Below, one piece after another: positions 28,533-37,576 of a stretch of DNA of 64,000 nt. Each line of letters starts with the position of its first letter. The stretch's first letter is position 1. Source of the DNA: Myxococcales bacterium (GTDB lineage: Bacteria > Myxococcota_A > Polyangia > Nannocystales > Nannocystaceae); assembly GCA_020633335.1 (NCBI GenBank), contig JACKDU010000007.1, positions 186,001 through 250,000 of the forward strand, written 5' to 3'. The translations under genes and the position numbers were made by a program. Below the pieces are notes generated by a model. That model made no database searches and had not been told where the DNA came from. It was given only the letters and a program-made list of their open reading frames with translations.

Positions 28533-29816
28533 ATGAATCACCGCAACGCTGCGAATCTCCTCGCCCTTCCCCTTACGGCCCTCCTCGCCTGCACAGGCGG
28601 CGAGGAGACGACTGACACCGCGGACACCGCGGACACCGCCGACACCTCGGACACCGCGGGCGACTGCTCGACCCCGACGGAGGTCAGCGGCGACATCGAC
28701 GCGGACACCACCTGGAGCTGCGACGTCATCCTCAGCGGCGTCGTCACCGTCACCAACGACGCGGTCCTCACCATCGATCCGGGCGTCACCGTCTCCGGCA
28801 AGAGCGGCAGCGCCCTGGTGATCGCCCAGGGCTCGCGCCTCGAGGCCGCCGGCACCATGGACGAGCCGATCGTCTTCACCTCGAGCCAGGCCGCGGGCGC
28901 CCGCAACCGCGGCGACTGGGGCGGCATCGTCTTCCTCGGCCGCTCCTACACCAACCTGATGGCGGGCGTCGGCGTCGCCGAGGGCCTCGAGAACAACGCC
29001 GAGTACGGCGGCGGCGCGGCCCCCGAGGCCGACTACAACTGCGGCACCCTCAAGTACGTCCGCGTCGAGTTCGCCGGCTTCGAGCTCACCACCGACAACG
29101 AGCTCAACGGCGTCACCTTCTACTCCTGCGGGACCGGCACCACCGTCGAGTACCTCCAGGTCCACATGGGCGACGACGACGGGATCGAGATGTTCGGCGG
29201 CTCCTGGACCGGCAAGAACATCGTCATCACCGGCGCCGCCGACGACTCGATCGACGTCGACCAGGGCTGGGCGGGCACGCTGACCAACATCTTCATCCAG
29301 CAGGATCCGAACGACGGCAACTACGCCTTCGAGATCTCGAACCAGGACATCAACCTCGACGCCAGCCCGCGGACCGCGCCGCAGATCTCGATGGTCACCG
29401 CGATCGGCGGGAGCGGCCCCAAGAGCTCGGGGATCAAGTTCAAGGAGGGCGGCTCCGGGAAGATCGACAAGGGGATCTTCATGAACTTCAACGGCGCCCA
29501 GGTCGACATCACCGAGGCCGAGACCCAGACCCAGGCCGACGACGGGACCCTGCAGATCACCAACTCGATCTTCTTCAACAACGCGGCCGGCGGCGGCGAC
29601 AAGTACGTCGCCGAGCCCGCGGGCTGGGACATCGCGTCCTTCGTCGAGAGCGCGGCCGCTGGCAACGCGATGGACATGGACCCCGGGATCACCGACACCA
29701 CCTGGGGGAGCCCCGACCCGACCCCGGTCGCCGGCGGCCTCGCGGAGACGATGGGCGTCGGCGCCGTCCAGGGCACCAACTGGACCGCGGGCTGGACCAA
29801 CTACGCCCCGAACTGA
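28533..29816 (+). CDS. Beta-helix surface lipoprotein paired with the receptor
   Basis: 427 residues from ATG 28533. A short signal peptide ends in lipobox LLAC (C20). A Thr/Asp/Ala spacer of repeated TAD units (about 26-42) follows. The rest has the periodic short strands and Asn/Gly turns of a right-handed parallel beta-helix (VLTIDPGVTVSGKSGSALVIAQGSRLEAAG). Similar lipoproteins often accompany TonB-dependent receptors and are thought to sit at the cell surface. That it hands a substrate to the receptor is inferred only from position. A GTG- or ATG-type start further upstream (28473) would destroy the signal peptide. Confidence 0.8.
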   Translation: MNHRNAANLLALPLTALLACTGGEETTDTADTADTADTSDTAGDCSTPTEVSGDIDADTTWSCDVILSGVVTVTNDAVLTIDPGVTVSGKSGSALVIAQGSRLEAAGTMDEPIVFTSSQAAGARNRGDWGGIVFLGRSYTNLMAGVGVAEGLENNAEYGGGAAPEADYNCGTLKYVRVEFAGFELTTDNELNGVTFYSCGTGTTVEYLQVHMGDDDGIEMFGGSWTGKNIVITGAADDSIDVDQGWAGTLTNIFIQQDPNDGNYAFEISNQDINLDASPRTAPQISMVTAIGGSGPKSSGIKFKEGGSGKIDKGIFMNFNGAQVDITEAETQTQADDGTLQITNSIFFNNAAGGGDKYVAEPAGWDIASFVESAAAGNAMDMDPGITDTTWGSPDPTPVAGGLAETMGVGAVQGTNWTAGWTNYAPN

Positions 29817-29831
29817 TCGAGGGCGCGCTCG

Positions 29832-30452
29832 ATGAACGCCGCGGCCACGCTCGAGAGGACGACGCCGATCGCGATCGCGATCGTCAGCGTCGTCGCCGTG
29901 GCGCTCGCGGGCGCGCTCTGGCTCCGCTTCGGCGGGGTCCGGGAGCTCGACGCGATCGAGCTCCCTGCGGAGCCGGTGCCGATCGAGTCGTCGGTCGGCG
30001 CGGCGCCGCTGCGGGGCGGCCTCCCGAGCCTGGAGGCCGTCGGCGAGGCGCTCGTCGCCGGCCTCGCGGCGGGCGATCCCGCGGCCCTCGCGGCGCTCGT
30101 CGTCGATCCCGAGGACTTCAAGGGGCGCCTCTTCGGCGTCCTCAGCAACCACCCGAGCGCCGCCCAGATGGGGCCTGAGCTCCTCTGGGACATGCAGTCG
30201 CGGGAGAGCCGCGACGACATGGAGCGGGCGATCGAGCTCCACGGCGGGCGGCCGCTCCGGCTGGTGTCGATCGAGGCGAGCTCGGTCGAGCGCCGGCTGG
30301 GGATCACCCTCCATCGACGCCCGCGCCTGGTCGTCGAGGACGTCGAGAGCGGCGCGCAGACGAGCCTGCAGATCATCTCGTCGATCGTCGAGCACGAGGC
30401 GAGCGGGACCTACGTGATCCTCGCCTACCGCTACCGCGGCGCGGCGCCCTGA
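29832..30452 (+). CDS. Single-pass membrane protein of unknown function
   Basis: 206 residues. One N-terminal helix (PIAIAIVSVVAVALAGALWL, about 12-31) anchors a mainly alpha-helical and charged periplasmic domain. No motif is recognised. It starts 16 bases after the beta-helix lipoprotein and is probably cotranscribed with it, which suggests a link to the receptor unit, but no function can be named. Confidence 0.7.
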   Translation: MNAAATLERTTPIAIAIVSVVAVALAGALWLRFGGVRELDAIELPAEPVPIESSVGAAPLRGGLPSLEAVGEALVAGLAAGDPAALAALVVDPEDFKGRLFGVLSNHPSAAQMGPELLWDMQSRESRDDMERAIELHGGRPLRLVSIEASSVERRLGITLHRRPRLVVEDVESGAQTSLQIISSIVEHEASGTYVILAYRYRGAAP

Positions 30453-30571
30453 GCCCTCGCCGGGGGGGCGCGGCCCGGCGTGCGCCGGCCGTGACCGTGT
30501 TGTCGCCGAGGCTTCACCTCCGCGGCATCGCGGGTCGCTATCAATGGAAGGGCATCGGAGAGTCTCGCGAG

Positions 30572-31327
30572 ATGGCCGCCACGATCCTCATCGTCGATGA
30601 CGAGCAAGACCTCATCGACTCGCTCCGCTTCAACCTCGAGCGCGAGGGCTACACCGTGCTCGATGCCTGCGACGGGCACCGCGCGCTCGACGTCATCGAG
30701 GAGCGGGCGGCTCCCCCCGATCTCGTCCTCCTCGACCTGATGATGCCGAACCTCTCGGGGACCGAGGTCTGCCGGCGGATGCGGATGAGCGATCGGACGC
30801 GGACCACCCCGGTGATCATGCTCAGCGCCCGCGGCGACGAGATCGACCGGGTCGTCGCCTTCGAGCTCGGGGTCGATGACTACGTGACCAAGCCCTTCAG
30901 CGTCCGCGAGCTCCTCCTGCGGATCCGCGCGATCCTCCGGCGCCAGGGGAGCAGCGACGTCCGGCTCACCGGCGAGGTCGTCCACGAGGAGCTGCGGATC
31001 GACCTCGACGGCCACTGGGTGTGGGTGGACGATCGCCGCCTCGAGCTCACCGCGCTCGAGTTCCGCCTCCTCGCCGCGCTGATCACCCGACGCGGGCGCG
31101 TGCAGACCCGCGAGGTCCTCCTCCAGGACGTCTGGGGGAGCGAGGCCGACGTGACCACCCGGACCGTCGACACCCACGTCCAGCGCCTCCGCCGCAAGCT
31201 CGGCGACGCGGGCGCGTACATCGAGACGCTGCGGGGCGTCGGCTATCGCTTCTGCGACGCGGTCGAGCGCCGCGAGCCGAGCCGCCCCCTCGCGGCCGCG
31301 GCGAGCAGCCAGGCCTGCGTCGACTAG
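30572..31327 (+). CDS. OmpR/PhoB-type response regulator
   Basis: 251 residues. The receiver domain has acidic pocket DDE (9-11), phospho-acceptor D55 in LVLLDLMMPN, and the conserved Lys in DDYVTKPFS (about 106). The C-terminal winged helix binds DNA (LTALEFRLLAALITRRGRVQTREVLLQDVWG, in parts; then RTVDTHVQRLRRKLG). No sensor kinase is adjacent, so it is an orphan regulator. An in-frame ATG upstream (30491) adds an unlikely 27 residues. Its stop codon overlaps the stop of prmC by four bases (CTAG). Confidence 0.93.
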   Translation: MAATILIVDDEQDLIDSLRFNLEREGYTVLDACDGHRALDVIEERAAPPDLVLLDLMMPNLSGTEVCRRMRMSDRTRTTPVIMLSARGDEIDRVVAFELGVDDYVTKPFSVRELLLRIRAILRRQGSSDVRLTGEVVHEELRIDLDGHWVWVDDRRLELTALEFRLLAALITRRGRVQTREVLLQDVWGSEADVTTRTVDTHVQRLRRKLGDAGAYIETLRGVGYRFCDAVERREPSRPLAAAASSQACVD

Positions 31328-32361
31328 CGGGCCGGCGCGGTCGCGGCGATCACCCGATCGATCCCGCCGTAGTCGCGGCGGGCGCTGACCTCGGCGTAGC
31401 CGCGGGCGCGGAGGAGCTCGATCACCGCCGGCGCCTGGTGGACGCCGATCTCGAGGTAGAGGCGGCCGCCGGGCGCGAGCACGCCGGGGCGGGCGCACTC
31501 GTCGACGAGGCGGCGGACGAGGTCGAGGCCGTCGGCGCCGCCGTCGAGGGCCATGCGCGGCTCGAAGTCGCGGACCTCGGGCTGGAGGCCGGCGAGGTCG
31601 CGCGAGGGGATGTAGGGGAGGTTGGCGGCGATCGCCTGGAAGCCCCCGGCGGGGAGCGGCACACCGCGCGTGAGGTCGCCGCGGCGGAAGGCGATCTCGA
31701 GGCCGCAGCGCTCGGCGTTGGCGCGGGCGACCGCGAGCGCGTCGTCGGAGAGGTCGACGGCCGCGACCACGGCGTCGGGGCGCGCGCGCTTGACCGCGAG
31801 GGCGATCGCCCCGGAGCCGGTGCCGACGTCGAGGACGTGGACCGGCGGCGTCGGCTCGGCGGGCGCCTCGGGCTCGACGCTCGCGGGCTCGAGTTCGACG
31901 CTCGCCTCGGCCGCGTCGCCTTCACTCGCTTCGGCGTCGCTCGCCTCGTCGAGGTCGTCGACCGGCGGCGCGGGTCGGCGGCGCCCCGGCAGCTCCTCGA
32001 GGAGCCAGTCGACCAGGTGCTCGGTCTCCGGCCGCGGGATCAGCACCCGGCGATCGACCGCGAGGTCGAGGTCGAGGGCGTGGAAGCCTCGCGTGCCGGC
32101 GATGTAGGCGACCGGCTCGCGGGCGAGGCGGCGCTTGACCAGCTCGCGGAAGGGGGCGCGCTCGGCCTCGCCGAGGAGGCGCGCATGCTGGACGTAGAGG
32201 TCGAAGCGCTTGCAGCCGAGGGCGAGCGCGAGGAGGTGCTCGGCGTCCACCCGCGCCTCGTCGATGCCGACCTGCCGGAAGCGATCGGTGGTCCAGCTGA
32301 GGAGCTCGCCGACCGTCCAGGACTGCGTTCGGGCCGGCGTCTGCGCGTTGTCGGTCGCCAC
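31324..32361 (-). CDS. prmC: Peptide chain release factor N5-glutamine methyltransferase
   Basis: 345 residues. PrmC methylates the Gln of the GGQ motif in release factors. The N-terminal helical domain (ELLSWTTDRFRQVGIDEARVDAEHLLALALGC) and the SAM site VLDVGTGSGAIALAVK are typical. The catalytic NPPY motif reads NLPY here (ANLPYIPSRD), a notable substitution. A Glu/Ala/Pro-rich insert of about 40 residues precedes the SAM domain. GTG at 32361 is chosen as the first start before the conserved N-terminus. Confidence 0.88.
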   Translation of the reverse strand: MATDNAQTPARTQSWTVGELLSWTTDRFRQVGIDEARVDAEHLLALALGCKRFDLYVQHARLLGEAERAPFRELVKRRLAREPVAYIAGTRGFHALDLDLAVDRRVLIPRPETEHLVDWLLEELPGRRRPAPPVDDLDEASDAEASEGDAAEASVELEPASVEPEAPAEPTPPVHVLDVGTGSGAIALAVKRARPDAVVAAVDLSDDALAVARANAERCGLEIAFRRGDLTRGVPLPAGGFQAIAANLPYIPSRDLAGLQPEVRDFEPRMALDGGADGLDLVRRLVDECARPGVLAPGGRLYLEIGVHQAPAVIELLRARGYAEVSARRDYGGIDRVIAATAPAR

Positions 32362-32520
32362 GCGCGAGAGCTTGCGGCAAAAACGCGCGGGGGGGAAGGG
32401 CCGGGCGCCTGGGCGCATGCGAGGGGCGGAGGGCCGCGCCGGCGGGGCCCTCGCGGCGCGAGGCGGAGGTCGCGGCGACGAAGCGAGCGGCGTCACGAGC
32501 TCAAGCCCGAGCGGGTGGTC

Positions 32521-33168
32521 TCACTCGGTCGCCGTGATCGCTCGCCGCATCGTCGTCGCCGCCGCGAAGCCGAAGATCCGCCGCCGCAGGGCCGAGCGCC
32601 GGGTCTCGCCCGCGACGAAGGCGCAGCCCTCATAGAGGCGGCGGGCGGCGAGGTTGGTGTCGGCGACGTCGACTCGGATCGCCCGGAGCCCGCGGGCGGC
32701 GGCGATCCGCGCGAGCTCGTCGAGGAGGCGGCGAGCGACGCCGCGGCCGCGGACCCGCGGGTCGACCGCGATCCCGTCGATGAGGAGCTCGCCCGGGGCC
32801 GGCGAGGCGGCGAGGAGGAGGCCGACGAGCACCCGACGTGCGCCGTCGAGGGGGCCGAAGGCGCGGAGGACCGCGGCGATCCGTAGATCGACGAGGTGAC
32901 GATCATCGATGTGGAGGCCGCAGAGGCCGACCAGGCGCCCGTCGGCGGCGCGGGCGACCAGCGCGAGCTCGCGGTCGAGGGCGTCGGCGAGGAGCGGGAG
33001 AGCCCGCGCCGGCTCGCCGAGGATCGGCCGCAGGAGCGCCTCGAAGGCCGCGTAGTAGAGCTCGGCGGCCCGCGGGCGCTCGTCGTCGTCGAGGCCGAGG
33101 CGGATCGTCAGGTCGATCGCCGGCTCGGCGTCATCGCCCGCGAGCGCGTCGTCGCGAGTATCCGCCAT
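32521..33168 (-). CDS. GNAT-family N-acetyltransferase
   Basis: 215 residues. The acetyl-CoA-binding motif A is clear (IDGIAVDPRVRGRGVARRLLDELARIAAARG), with the R-G-RG-A P-loop equivalent, and motif B is NLAARRLYEGCAFV. The substrate is unknown. Its ATG (33168; a GTG lies directly before it) overlaps the stop of the upstream kinase, so translation is coupled and the pair may be functionally linked. Confidence 0.85.
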   Translation of the reverse strand: MADTRDDALAGDDAEPAIDLTIRLGLDDDERPRAAELYYAAFEALLRPILGEPARALPLLADALDRELALVARAADGRLVGLCGLHIDDRHLVDLRIAAVLRAFGPLDGARRVLVGLLLAASPAPGELLIDGIAVDPRVRGRGVARRLLDELARIAAARGLRAIRVDVADTNLAARRLYEGCAFVAGETRRSALRRRIFGFAAATTMRRAITATE

Positions 33169-34142
33169 CACTCGAGATCATCCATCGCCAGGGTCGAGGG
33201 GGGCGGCGCCTCGTCGGCGCTCGGCGTCACCTCGTCGAGGGTCGTGCGCACCCAGGTGGCGAGGTCGAGGGCGCCGACCGGCGGCTCCTCGCGGCGCGCC
33301 CGCTGGATCACCGCGACCGCCTCGGCCGCGTCGGGCCGGCCCTCGGGGGCGCGCGCGAGGAGGCGGCGGAGGAGGCCGTCGACCGTCTCGCCGAGGGCCG
33401 CGCGCGCGGGGTCGCTGGCGAGCTCGGCCCGCCGCAGCGCCTCCATCGTCGCCAGCGGGCCCTCGCCGTCGAAGGGGCGGCGGCCGAGGAGGAGCTCGTG
33501 GAGGGTCACCCCGAGCGCGAAGAGATCGGCCGCCCCGGTGAGCGCGCCGCCGACGATCTGCTCGGGCGCCATGTAGGCGTACTTGCCCTTGCGCAGGCGC
33601 CCCCAGGTGCGATCGTCCTCGGCGGTCGCCTTGGCGATCCCGAAGTCGCTGAGCTTGACCTCGCCGCTCCGCGAGAGGAGGACGTTGCCCGGGCTCACGT
33701 CGCGGTGGACCAGGCCCAGGGGACGGCCTGACTCATCGGTCAGGTCGTGGACATAGGCGAGGGCGCCGGCGAGCGCCTCGGCGACGTGGAGCGCGAGCGC
33801 CCGCGGGAGCGGCCGCCGGGCGATCAACGCCGCCAGATCGGCGCCGTCCACCAGGTCCATGCACACGTAGTAGATCCCGCCCTGGAGGCCGAGGTCGTGG
33901 ACGCCGACCAGGCCCGGGTGGGCGAAGCGGGCGCCGAGCCGGGCCTCGGTGATGAGGAGGCGCTCGAGGTCGGCGCGCCCGCGGTGCTCGGCCCGCAGCA
34001 CCTTGATCGCCACCGCCTTCTCCCAGCCGCTCGCGCCGAAGCGCTGGGCGAGGTGGACCTCGGCCATGCCGCCGGCGCCGAGGCGCCGGACCAGGCGGTA
34101 GGGGCCGAGGCTGGTCGGCACGCTGCGCTCGCCGGGGCTCAC
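33168..34142 (-). CDS. Soluble Ser/Thr protein kinase
   Basis: 324 residues, a Hanks-type (PknB-like) kinase without a membrane helix. Gly-loop LGAGGMAEVHLA, catalytic Lys in KAVAIKVLRAE, catalytic loop HRDVSPGNVLL and SDFGIAKA (DFG) are all present, as is APEQIVGG. The tail is short and acidic (TPSADEAPPPSTLAMDDLE). GTG start. It is coupled to a GNAT gene downstream and diverges from an FHA regulator, a likely phospho-binding partner. Confidence 0.93.
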   Translation of the reverse strand: MSPGERSVPTSLGPYRLVRRLGAGGMAEVHLAQRFGASGWEKAVAIKVLRAEHRGRADLERLLITEARLGARFAHPGLVGVHDLGLQGGIYYVCMDLVDGADLAALIARRPLPRALALHVAEALAGALAYVHDLTDESGRPLGLVHRDVSPGNVLLSRSGEVKLSDFGIAKATAEDDRTWGRLRKGKYAYMAPEQIVGGALTGAADLFALGVTLHELLLGRRPFDGEGPLATMEALRRAELASDPARAALGETVDGLLRRLLARAPEGRPDAAEAVAVIQRARREEPPVGALDLATWVRTTLDEVTPSADEAPPPSTLAMDDLE

Positions 34143-34331
34143 CCGCCGAGGATAGCCGAGGGCGGGCCGCCGGCGAGCGCAGGGGCGAGCGCGCCCGGAC
34201 CCGACGAGGACGGTCGATATGTCGCGGGCGACGCACTACGATGACCCATCGACCGGACCTCGACGATAGCGACGATCGCCCACGAGCACCCCGATCACCC
34301 GGCGGCGCGCGGCCGGCCCTCGCGGGCGCAG

Positions 34332-35615
34332 GTGGTCGTGATCGAGGGGCCGGACATGGGGCGCGCGGCCGCGCTCGCCCGCGGGCGGGCCCTCGTCGTC
34401 GGCTCCGATCCCGCCTGCGACCTGGTCCTCAGCGATCCCCGGGTCTCCCGGAGGCACATGTCCATTGAGACATCCGAGGGCGGCGAGGGCTTCACGGTCG
34501 CCGACCTCGGCTCGAAGAACGGCACCCTCTACCACGGGGCGGCGATCGCCGCGGTCACCGTCCCGGCCGGCGCGACCCTGCGGATCGGCAAGACCTACCT
34601 GCGGATCCAGCCCGAGCCCTGCGGCCTCGATCTCCCGCCGAGCGAGCGCCGTCGCCTCGGCGATCTGGTCGGCGAGAGCCTGGCGATGCGCGAGCTCTTC
34701 GCGGTCCTCGAGCGGGCCGCCGACTCCGAGGTCGCCGTCCTCCTCGAGGGTGAGACCGGCACCGGCAAGGAGCTCTCCGCCCGGGCGATCCACGAGCACG
34801 GCGCGCGCCGCCGCGGCCCCTTCGTCGCCATCGAGTGCGGCTCGCTCCCCGAGGGGCTGATCGAGAGCGAGCTCTTCGGCCACGTCCGCGGCGCCTTCAC
34901 CGGGGCGATGGCCGCCCGCAAGGGCGCCTTCGTCCGGGCCTCCGGCGGCACCCTCTTCCTCGACGAGCTCGACTCGCTGCCGCTCCACCTCCAGCCCCGC
35001 CTGCTGCGGGCGCTCGAGTCCCGCAAGGTGCGGCCGGTCGGCGGCGACGAGGAGGTCGAGGTCGACGTCCGGGTGATCGCCGCGGCCCAGCGCGACCTCT
35101 CGACCGCGGTCGCCAGCGGCGCGTTCCGGCCCGATCTCTACTACCGCCTCGCGGTCCTCCGGGTGGTCCTGCCGCCGCTCCGTCACCGCCGCGAGGACCT
35201 CGCGCCGACGATCCGCCACCTCCTCGCGCTCCGCGGCTTCCCGCAGGAGGGGCCGATCGCCGGCCCCAACCTCGAGCGGCTCACCGCCCACGGCTGGCCG
35301 GGCAACGTCCGCGAGCTCCGCAACGTGATCGACCGCGCCCTCGCGCTCTCGCCCGGCGCCCGCGACTTCAGCGAGCTCCGGATCTCGCTCCCCGGCGATC
35401 CCGACGAGCGCGAGCCGCTGGTGGTCCGCGCCGATCGACCCTTCGCCGAGGCCAAGCAGCGGGTGATCGACGCCTTCGAACGCGGCTACCTCGGCCAGCT
35501 CTTCGCCGAGCACGAGGGCAACATCTCGGCGATCGCCCGGGCCGCCGAGCTCGATCGCAAGCACCTGCGGGCGCTCCTGCGGAAGCACGGGTTGATCCCC
35601 GGCGGCGACGGGTAG
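34332..35615 (+). CDS. FHA-domain sigma-54-dependent transcriptional activator
   Basis: 427 residues. An N-terminal FHA domain (about 1-95; GSDPACDLVLSDPRVSRRH, then DLGSKNGTLYHG) would read phosphothreonine. The AAA+ domain has Walker A GETGTGKE, the sigma-54 contact loop GAFTGA and Walker B GGTLFLDELDSLP. The C-terminal Fis-type HTH is around AIARAAELDRKHLRALLRKHG. There is no receiver domain, so a Ser/Thr kinase is the likely input, as known for Myxococcus FHA activators. A copy of the dispersed palindrome lies inside the FHA part. GTG at 34332 is the first usable start; the frame stays open to 34245. Confidence 0.92.
   Translation: MVVIEGPDMGRAAALARGRALVVGSDPACDLVLSDPRVSRRHMSIETSEGGEGFTVADLGSKNGTLYHGAAIAAVTVPAGATLRIGKTYLRIQPEPCGLDLPPSERRRLGDLVGESLAMRELFAVLERAADSEVAVLLEGETGTGKELSARAIHEHGARRRGPFVAIECGSLPEGLIESELFGHVRGAFTGAMAARKGAFVRASGGTLFLDELDSLPLHLQPRLLRALESRKVRPVGGDEEVEVDVRVIAAAQRDLSTAVASGAFRPDLYYRLAVLRVVLPPLRHRREDLAPTIRHLLALRGFPQEGPIAGPNLERLTAHGWPGNVRELRNVIDRALALSPGARDFSELRISLPGDPDEREPLVVRADRPFAEAKQRVIDAFERGYLGQLFAEHEGNISAIARAAELDRKHLRALLRKHGLIPGGDG
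34459..34472. repeat. Dispersed palindrome copy 2 (inside the FHA activator gene)
   Basis: TGTC-CATTGA-GACA, extended by A and T to ATGTC/GACAT arms. It lies within coding sequence and uses ATT and ACA codons that are scarce in neighbouring genes. Confidence 0.7.
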
Positions 35616-35685
35616 AGGCCGAGGGTGGCACGGGCGGGCACGGCGGCCGATCGCGGCCACTCGGCGGGACGCGCGCGGCCGCGCT

Positions 35686-35699
35686 GGTGACCTGTCACC
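35686..35699. promoter_or_regulatory. Palindrome upstream of the PP2C gene
   Basis: GGTGAC-CT-GTCACC is an exact 6-bp inverted repeat in the 257-base gap before the phosphatase. Two direct copies of AATTCGCCG follow at 35740-35748 and 35760-35768, 20 bases apart. These may be regulator sites. Confidence 0.35.
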
Positions 35700-35872
35700 C
35701 CACCCCGGAGGGGCGGGCCGCCTCCGCGAGAAACCGCGAAATTCGCCGATTCTCGCCTGAATTCGCCGGTCCGCGCGGACGCGCGCGCGACCGCCCCTGG
35801 TCCCCCGACACCCCGCCCCCGCCCTGATCTCGCGGGCCTCTGCGTGGCCCGGCGCTCGCACCTCTGGGGCGC

Positions 35873-36703
35873 ATGTCCACCGCCACGCCGACCACGATCA
35901 CCACCCCGAGCGCCGCGAAGGCGATCACGACGACGACGATCCGCGCCGCGGCCCGGACGATCACCGGCCGGCGCAAGCGCAACGAGGACGCCTACCTCCT
36001 CGACGCCGAGCTCGGCGTCTTCGCGGTGATCGACGGCATGGGCGGCTACACCGGCGGTGAGGTCGCGAGCAACCTCGCCGCCCAGACGATCGCCGCCTTC
36101 TACGCGGCGGTCGCCGACGACCCCGAGGCGACCTGGCCCTACGCCCTGGATCACGCCCGCACCCTCGCGGAGAACCGGGTCGACGCGGCGATCCGCCTGG
36201 CCAACCGGCGGATCCGCGACGCCCGCGAGGGGTCGCTGCGGGACATGGGGGCGACGATCGCCCTCATCGCCATCGGCCGCGGCGGCGCGGTCGTCGGTCA
36301 CCTCGGCGACTCGCGGATCTATCGCCTGCGGCGGCCCTGGCTGCGGGCGCCGCACCTCGTCCAGCTCACCCGCGATCACTCGCTCTACGAGCAGCTCAAG
36401 GCGGCGGGCGCCGAGCTCCCGCCGCTCTCCGAGTTCGTCCACGCCAACGTCGTCACCCGCGCGCTCGGGCCCGCGGAGGACGAGCGCCCCGAGCTCGCCC
36501 GCGTCGAGCTCGAGGACGGCGACCGCTTCCTCCTCTGCACCGACGGGCTCAGCGGTCCGCTCACGCCCGAGGCGATCGCCGAGATCATGGCGACGACGGC
36601 GATCGAGGAGGTGAGCGAGGCGCTGGTGGACGCCGCCTTCGAGGCGGGCTCGCGCGACAACATCACGGCGATCGTCGTCGACGTCGCCCGCGGTCAGCGT
36701 TGA
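35873..36703 (+). CDS. PP2C-family Ser/Thr protein phosphatase
   Basis: 276 residues. Metal-binding motifs are in order: RKRNEDAYLLD, VFAVIDGMGGYTGGEVAS, GHLGDSRIYRL, LLCTDGLSG and GSRDNITAIVVD. It is a soluble phosphatase of the type that reverses Hanks-kinase signalling. A Thr-rich 30-residue head precedes the domain. Placement among kinase and FHA genes suggests it resets this signalling cluster. Confidence 0.93.
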   Translation: MSTATPTTITTPSAAKAITTTTIRAAARTITGRRKRNEDAYLLDAELGVFAVIDGMGGYTGGEVASNLAAQTIAAFYAAVADDPEATWPYALDHARTLAENRVDAAIRLANRRIRDAREGSLRDMGATIALIAIGRGGAVVGHLGDSRIYRLRRPWLRAPHLVQLTRDHSLYEQLKAAGAELPPLSEFVHANVVTRALGPAEDERPELARVELEDGDRFLLCTDGLSGPLTPEAIAEIMATTAIEEVSEALVDAAFEAGSRDNITAIVVDVARGQR

Positions 36704-36967
36704 CGCCCGGCCCTGGGGGGCAGACCCCTCAGGCGAGGTCACCACGCCCTTTGCGCGCGCTCGCCGGGACCTGCGAGTCCGCGGGATCATTTCTCGGCCG
36801 CCGACGACTAGTGAGTAAGGGGTCGATGGGACAGGTCATCTCTCCGGGATCCAGGGGGCCATGGGGGCCGGCGCGCGCTGGTGGGGAGGCGCGCGCGGTC
36901 TGCCCCCGGCGCTCGCGCGCTGGCGAACCCGTTGCGGAGGCGACCGGCCCTCGGATATCGTCTCTGC

Positions 36968-37528
36968 GTGAGGACGGACCTCGAGCTCCTCGACGCCTGG
37001 TGCGCCGGGGACAAGGGGGCCGGCGACGACCTGATCTGCCGGCATTTCGACGCGATCTGCCGCTTCTTCCGCGGCAAGCTCGGCGACGACGTCGAGGATC
37101 TGATCCAGCGGACCTTCGAGGTCGCGACCGCGCGTCGCCAGGAGATCCGGGAGGGGACGAGCTTCCGCGGCTTCCTCTTCGGGGTCGCCCGCAACCTCCT
37201 CCTCGATCATCTGCGTCGGCGCTACCGTCGAGGTCCCCACGACCCGATCAGCGAGTGCTCGCTCGCGGATCTCGGGACCTCGCCCTCGGAGGCGGTCCAC
37301 CGCGGCGAGCGCGAGGCGCTGGTCCAGGAGGCGATCAGGCGGGTCCCCCTCGACCAGCAGATCATCCTCGAGCTCGCCCACTGGGAGGGCCTCTCGGGGC
37401 GGGAGATCGCCGAGGCCCTGGGGATCCCGGAGAACACGGTGCGGAGTCGCCTGGCGCGCGCACGGGCGGCGCTCCGCGAGCGCGTCGAAGAGGTGCGGGC
37501 CGCGGCGACGCGGCCCACCGGGAGCTGA
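36968..37528 (+). CDS. ECF-type RNA polymerase sigma factor
   Basis: 186 residues from GTG 36968. Region 2 has DAICRFFRGKLGDDVEDLIQRTFEVA and region 4 has ELAHWEGLSGREIAEALGIPENTVRSRLARAR (in parts), both standard. No anti-sigma gene with a zinc finger is adjacent. Instead the next gene, 48 bases away, is a kinase-TPR receptor; sigma plus kinase pairs are known in planctomycetes and myxobacteria, and the kinase may control the sigma factor. Confidence 0.92.
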   Translation: MRTDLELLDAWCAGDKGAGDDLICRHFDAICRFFRGKLGDDVEDLIQRTFEVATARRQEIREGTSFRGFLFGVARNLLLDHLRRRYRRGPHDPISECSLADLGTSPSEAVHRGEREALVQEAIRRVPLDQQIILELAHWEGLSGREIAEALGIPENTVRSRLARARAALRERVEEVRAAATRPTGS

Positions 37529-37576
37529 GCGGAGGCGGCGACCGGGCCGGCGTCGCGGGGGCGCGAGGGTAGCGCG

